Assembly (NCBI GenBank): GCA_029555965.1
Contig: JAKQHY010000104.1
Coordinates: 1 to 45,886 of the forward strand
Source of the DNA: Chloroflexota bacterium
Lineage (GTDB): Bacteria > Chloroflexota > Anaerolineae > B4-G1 > SLSP01
Length of the DNA stretch: 45,886 bases
Direction: 5' to 3'
Both the position numbers and the translations under genes were made by a program. The first letter of the stretch is position 1. Every line of letters begins with the position of its first letter. Positions 42,178 through 45,886 of the stretch are shown here, piece by piece. The notes beneath the pieces are model-generated. The model was not told the origin of the DNA. It saw only the letters and a list, made by a program, of their open reading frames with translations, and did not search any database.

Positions 42178-42420
42178 ATGAGCCACTGCCCTATCGCCAA
42201 CTCCATCCGCAAATTTCGCTTCAATGCAGGCGAAATGACCCAGGACGAACTGGCCAAACGGGTCGGCGTCACCCGCCAGACCATCATCGCCATCGAAAGC
42301 GCCAAGTACTCCCCCTCGCTCGAACTGGCCTTCCGCATCGCCCGCGTCTTCAACACCACCGTTGAAGAAGTTTTCACGTTTGAAGATACCAATCTCGCGA
42401 ACGTGAAGGAAGAAAAATGA
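42178..42420 (+). CDS. XRE-family helix-turn-helix regulator (Cro/C1 type, short)
   Basis: An 80-residue DNA-binding protein consisting of one Cro/C1 domain: IRKFRFNAGEMTQDELAKRV, then GVTRQTIIAIESAKYSPSLE and LAFRIARVFNTTVEEVFTFE. This is the compact type that often regulates a partner membrane protein. It has no ligand domain. Translation is coupled to the upstream membrane gene (TGA-C-ATG). It may repress its own promoter through the dyad at 41667-41696. A strong hairpin follows the gene. Confidence 0.9.
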   Translation: MSHCPIANSIRKFRFNAGEMTQDELAKRVGVTRQTIIAIESAKYSPSLELAFRIARVFNTTVEEVFTFEDTNLANVKEEK

Positions 42421-42456
42421 ACGCACTCAACACGTATCTTCTCAAAATCTGGGGGT

Positions 42457-42511
42457 GGGGGTTTGGGGGGCGGGCTGCGCCCGCCCCCAAACCCCCATTT
42501 TTCCCCTTTTT
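42457..42511 (+). terminator. Strong G/C hairpin terminator, also G-quadruplex-prone
   Basis: GGGGGTTTGGGGGGCGGGC (42457-42475) pairs with GCCCGCCCCCAAACCCCC (42479-42496), with one bulged G and a 3-nt loop. ATTTTTCCCCTTTTT follows. It ends the membrane/XRE operon. The plus strand carries at least four G runs in a row (G5, G5, G6, G3) and could fold as a quadruplex. Confidence 0.8.
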
Positions 42512-42558
42512 ATTGAGATGATACCTCAACACAAAGAAAAAAGAAGGAGAACAATGAG

Positions 42559-43251
42559 ATGAAGAAAATTTGCATTATTGGAGCGTCAGGAAAACTCGGT
42601 CAATACATGATTCGGCACTGTCTCGACAGAGGCTTCGAAGTGACGGGCGTCTGTCGCCAACGCAGCGTAAGCAAGCTCGACGCCTTCAAAGGACAGATCA
42701 CTCTCTTCCCCGGCGACACCAACAACCGCGACGTCATCCAGAAAGCCGTGGACGGTTGCGACGGGGTGCTGACCGTGCTGGTGCCCTGGGGAAGGAAACA
42801 CTACTCAACCGGGACGGCTCAGGCCGTATTGGATTACGCTCGCCCGGAAGCGCGCCTCATCTTCTCCTGCGGCTGGCACATCACGCTTGACGGGAAAGAC
42901 GTGTACCCATCGTCTCTGAAACGGGATGAAAAGATTGCCCGTTTGCTCGGACGGGTTACCGGGATGATTGACATTGACGACCAGGTAGAAGCCTGCCGGC
43001 GCATCTTTGCCAGTTCCGCCCGCTGGACGGTGGTACGCGGCAGCGATCTGGAGGAAGGCGCGAGCCAGGGCTTGCCGGTGTGGAGCCGCCACGTGGGCGA
43101 CCCCATTCTGGCGAGCAACATGACCCGTCGCGTAGATTTCGCCCTGTTCATGGCAGCGGCGCTCGAAAACGACGGACTCATCCACGAAGCACCCGCCATC
43201 GTCGGCTGCCAGACGCCCTCGGCACTGGCGCACAAAAACTCAAATTCGTAG
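42559..43251 (+). CDS. NAD(P)-binding protein (atypical SDR / NmrA-like)
   Basis: A 230-residue Rossmann-fold protein. CIIGASGKLGQYMIRHCLDR (residues 5-24) has the GASGxxG cofactor loop of extended/atypical SDRs. LFPGDTNNRDVIQKAVDGCD is the strand-helix that usually follows, and RLIFSCGWHITLDGKDVYPS is the region where NmrA-like proteins bind substrates. The usual YxxxK is absent, so it may bind NAD(P) without catalysing a classical reaction. AGGAGA precedes the ATG (an earlier ATG two codons up is out of frame). It is 16 bp before the hydrolase gene; the two are probably co-transcribed. Confidence 0.85.
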   Translation: MKKICIIGASGKLGQYMIRHCLDRGFEVTGVCRQRSVSKLDAFKGQITLFPGDTNNRDVIQKAVDGCDGVLTVLVPWGRKHYSTGTAQAVLDYARPEARLIFSCGWHITLDGKDVYPSSLKRDEKIARLLGRVTGMIDIDDQVEACRRIFASSARWTVVRGSDLEEGASQGLPVWSRHVGDPILASNMTRRVDFALFMAAALENDGLIHEAPAIVGCQTPSALAHKNSNS

Positions 43252-43267
43252 ATGAGAGGCTTGAAAA

Positions 43268-44530
43268 ATGCTAAAACGCAAACGCTGGTTAATTCCCGGG
43301 ATCGCGCTGGCCATCGCGGCTATAGTCATCCTCTTTCTGTTCCAAGAAGTAGCGGTCGCAGAACACCCAGGCTCGCGGCCAGAGGCGCCCACGTATGGCG
43401 TGCGCGGGCCTTACCCTGTCGGCATCCGTAACTTTGTCATCGAAGGTGAAAGTCCGCTGGAAATCACCATCTGGTATCCGGCTGAAAATACGGCCGGATA
43501 CGAAATGGTCGCCATGTATCCCTTTGTATTTAAGACAAGCGGCATCTTGAATGTGTTTGGCCATTTGAGGATTGCCAAACTTGCCGCCCAAGCCATCCGA
43601 AATGCGCCTTTTGCTCTTTCAGAAAGCCCTTATCCCGTCGTGGTCTTATCACCGGGCCTGGGGATGACCGCTTCAAACTACGGCTGGCTGGCTGAACACC
43701 TGGCCTCGTATGGATTTGCCGTGGTTTCGCCAGAGCATCACGAAGGGTTATCGCTTGAGATGGATGTTTTTTGGCGGGCGCCGATCGCCCGTCCCCAGGA
43801 CATCCTGACCGTTTTTGACTTCCTGGACGAGCAAGTTGAGCCCGGCGGCAAACTGGAGAATTTGCTCGATCCACAGCTTGTTGCCGTCATGGGCCATTCC
43901 TATGGCGGCTATACGACATTAGCGGCCGGGGGAGCGCAGATTGACCTCGACTCCTTCAAAAAGCTCTGTGAAGAAACGACCGATGAGCAGGTCCCCAACA
44001 GAGATTTGCTGTGTAATCCGATTGCATCACACGAGGCCGACATGGTCGCGTTGGCCGGCCTGGGCCCGAATCCGCCGAAACTCTGGCCGGCCTGGGCTGA
44101 TCCGCGCGTGGATGCCATCGTGCCGCTGGCCGGCGATGCGTACCTATTCAATCAAGCCGGGTTGGCGCCGATTACCATCCCGGTGATGGCGATGGGGGGA
44201 ATGCAGGACACCGGCACGCCGTTTGTCTGGGGCGCACAACCTACTTATGAGTACGTGTCCAGCCCCAGGAAGATCAAAATCGGCTTCCAGGGCGCGGAAC
44301 ACATGATCTTTGCCGGAACCTGCCAATCCACGTCCCGGTTAGCCGGTATGACCATCGAACAGCTTTGTTACGACGAGGTCTGGGACAGGGAACACTTTCA
44401 CGCCCTGGTAGGGCATTTCACCACCGCATTCTTGCTGGCAGAACTGAAGCAAGACCGGGACGCAACAGCCATGCTCGCGCCGGAAGTTAACACTTTCCCC
44501 GGTGTTGAGTATCAAGCCGAAGGATACTGA
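43268..44530 (+). CDS. Membrane-anchored PAF-acetylhydrolase/dienelactone-hydrolase-like alpha/beta hydrolase
   Basis: A 420-residue protein with an uncleaved N-terminal helix (residues 7-27), so it is anchored in the membrane with the enzyme domain outside. YGVRGPYPVGIRNFVIE and LEITIWYPAE are typical first strands of bacterial platelet-activating-factor acetylhydrolase-like proteins. VVLSPGLGMTASNYGW is the oxyanion region, VMGHSYGGYT holds nucleophile Ser211, and GGMQDTGTPF and FQGAEHMIF hold the candidate acid and His. An insertion (about 222-255) contains two Cys that could form a disulfide. It would hydrolyse a lipid or other ester. It follows the NAD(P)-binding gene by 16 bp. Confidence 0.85.
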   Translation: MLKRKRWLIPGIALAIAAIVILFLFQEVAVAEHPGSRPEAPTYGVRGPYPVGIRNFVIEGESPLEITIWYPAENTAGYEMVAMYPFVFKTSGILNVFGHLRIAKLAAQAIRNAPFALSESPYPVVVLSPGLGMTASNYGWLAEHLASYGFAVVSPEHHEGLSLEMDVFWRAPIARPQDILTVFDFLDEQVEPGGKLENLLDPQLVAVMGHSYGGYTTLAAGGAQIDLDSFKKLCEETTDEQVPNRDLLCNPIASHEADMVALAGLGPNPPKLWPAWADPRVDAIVPLAGDAYLFNQAGLAPITIPVMAMGGMQDTGTPFVWGAQPTYEYVSSPRKIKIGFQGAEHMIFAGTCQSTSRLAGMTIEQLCYDEVWDREHFHALVGHFTTAFLLAELKQDRDATAMLAPEVNTFPGVEYQAEGY

Positions 44531-44628
44531 AAGAAGGTCTTGAAGATTTCGTGCTAAAATGACCGGGACAACGGGTCAGACTGCCAGATCCGTCTAAAGT
44601 TTGAAATGATGAAGAAAGGAGCGCCGCT

Positions 44629-45645
44629 ATGTATAACAAGCTGATCGTCAACATCAACCCAATGGGGTTCACCTGGGAGACCCGTGATCCATTCCTGTTT
44701 TGCGTGCATCACCTGGATCACTATCCGGCCGGCAACGAGCAACTGGGACCGGCGGCCTCACTGGCCGGCAGAAATCTCGGACAGGATTTCAACACCGACC
44801 AAAGTTGGCGAATGTATCATGGAGAAACCATTCCCGGATTTCCGGCCCACCCGCATCGCGGGTTCGAGACGGTGACGGTCGTCTTGAACGGCTTTGTGGA
44901 TCACTCGGACTCCCACGGCGCGGCCGGGCGCTACGGCAACGGGGACGTGCAATGGATGACCGCGGGCGCGGGGTTGCAACATGCCGAGATGTTTCCGCTG
45001 CTCAACCCACACGCGCCCAATCCATTGGAACTGTTCCAGATCTGGCTCAACCTGCCCCAGGCGCGAAAGTTTGCTCCCCCGCATTACAAGATGCTCTGGG
45101 CTGAGGAGATTCCGGTCTATGTCGAGAAGGACGCCCGTGGCAAATTGATAGAAGCGACGATCATTGCCGGCCAAATCGGCGAGGTTGCAGCGCCCGCGCC
45201 GGCGCCCGATTCCTGGGCCGGCGACGCTGAGAATGAGGTCGGCATCTGGCTGCTCAAGCTGGAAGCCGGGGCGCGCTGGACGATTCCCGCCGCGTCGCCT
45301 GAAGTCAACCGGGCGCTGTATGTTTACCAGGGTGCACACATTGACGTTGGCGGCATCCGTATCCCGCACTACCATTCCGTCGAGCTGCTGGCAGACCAAC
45401 CCGTCATCCTGGAAAACGCGGACCAGGAGGCCTTTCTCCTGCTGCTCCAGGGCCGCCCCATCAACGAACCGGTGGTGCAACACGGGCCGTTTGTCATGAA
45501 CACCATGGCGGAAATCCAGCAAGCTTTTGCCGATTATCGCAGCACACGCTTTGGCGGCTGGCCCTGGCCGCGCCCTGACAACGTCCATCCGCGCGAACTG
45601 CAACGGTTCGCCCGATACGCGGATGGCAGCGAGCAAACGCCGTAA
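44629..45645 (+). CDS. Pirin family protein, copy 2
   Basis: A 338-residue bicupin nearly identical in length and sequence to the left-block pirin (9872-10888), with metal ligands HPHRGFETV (His74, His76) and LQHAEMF (His118, Glu120). Differences are scattered (NINPMGFTWE, LLNPHAPNP, PAASPEVNRALYVYQGAHID). AAGGAG lies seven bases before the ATG, and the spacer upstream differs from that of copy 1. Quercetinase or regulatory activity is possible. It is convergent with the AraC-type gene at the right edge. Confidence 0.92.
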   Translation: MYNKLIVNINPMGFTWETRDPFLFCVHHLDHYPAGNEQLGPAASLAGRNLGQDFNTDQSWRMYHGETIPGFPAHPHRGFETVTVVLNGFVDHSDSHGAAGRYGNGDVQWMTAGAGLQHAEMFPLLNPHAPNPLELFQIWLNLPQARKFAPPHYKMLWAEEIPVYVEKDARGKLIEATIIAGQIGEVAAPAPAPDSWAGDAENEVGIWLLKLEAGARWTIPAASPEVNRALYVYQGAHIDVGGIRIPHYHSVELLADQPVILENADQEAFLLLLQGRPINEPVVQHGPFVMNTMAEIQQAFADYRSTRFGGWPWPRPDNVHPRELQRFARYADGSEQTP

Positions 45646-45675
45646 TACGCGCTGCCGGAAAGCCAGATCAACGGC

Positions 45676-45886
45676 TTACACCGTCACAGTCATCCCTGAC
45701 GCCCCCAGGCGGTACTGGCGCGGCGTCACCCCCGACCATTTCTTGAACGCCTTGCGAAAGACGCTCGGCTCGGAGAATCCCAGCAGGCAAGTGACCTGGG
45801 TGGTTGCATCTTTGCGTTCCATCTGGGCCAGGAAGTCGCGGGCATAGCGCTCGAAATGCTCCAGCAGGGACGGATTCGCCATGCGG
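45676..45886 (-). CDS. AraC-family regulator, C-terminal part (cut by window edge)
   Basis: The last ~70 codons of a leftward gene entering from the right edge. They encode the second helix-turn-helix of an AraC-type DNA-binding domain: HFERYARDFLAQMERKDATT, then VTCLLGFSEPSVFRKAFKKW, with the signature GFSEPSVF and the closing SGVTPRQYRLGA. The frame is open to the window end, so the ATG at 45882 is probably internal. No sensor domain is visible. It converges on the pirin gene with 30 bp between the stops. Confidence 0.85.
   Translation of the reverse strand, partial: RMANPSLLEHFERYARDFLAQMERKDATTQVTCLLGFSEPSVFRKAFKKWSGVTPRQYRLGASGMTVTV

Overview
The window looks like a chromosome segment of a Chloroflexota bacterium (Anaerolineae-like). 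This is inferred from three features: GC-rich protein-dense DNA, giant secreted repeat proteins that all end in a YLPLV-type tail, and a Ser/Thr kinase fused to a formylglycine-generating-enzyme-like domain. No rRNA, tRNA or CRISPR array was recognised, so the taxonomic call is tentative.

Left block (1-12.9 kb). An IS4-family transposase fragment with its right terminal repeat has cut a lipoprotein hydrolase gene. After it comes a long leftward run of membrane proteins, short-chain dehydrogenases (SDRs), alpha/beta hydrolases, a pirin, an M50 protease with a SpoIIM-like partner, and a small lipoprotein. Many members are fragments or frameshifted. The block contains an internal duplication (hydrolase-x-SDR, twice).

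Centre (12.9-38.3 kb). It opens with a rightward iron-sulfur flavoprotein/TetR/HXXEE cluster. Next come a divergent pair of promoters around a 121-bp MITE-like element, a GAF histidine kinase, a DUF3592 gene preceded by an unusual composite repeat array, and the kinase/FGE fusion. Divergent from that fusion is a 2071-residue alkaline phosphatase made of three phosphatase copies in permuted order. Two further giant secreted proteins follow: a beta-propeller/BACON-type protein and a glycoside-hydrolase-like protein.

Right block (38.3-45.9 kb). Here lie rightward paralogues of the left-block genes (lipoprotein, flavoprotein, SDR, DUF4386, pirin), in the opposite orientation and with a different set of decayed members. 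They are mixed with a membrane protein/XRE pair, an NAD-binding protein, a PAF-acetylhydrolase-like hydrolase and an AraC-type regulator cut by the window edge.

The most interesting signal is regulatory. Six promoters share one architecture: four or five TTAAN boxes repeating every 11 bp, with a -10 hexamer starting 15 nt after the start of the last box. They lie in front of the left-block lipoprotein, a small leftward cluster at 15.6 kb, the histidine kinase, the kinase/FGE gene, the alkaline phosphatase and the beta-propeller protein. Because one target is an alkaline phosphatase and the repeat resembles PhoP/PhoB-type Pho boxes, I infer a local phosphate-starvation regulon. At the two kinase genes the spacing predicts leaderless mRNAs.
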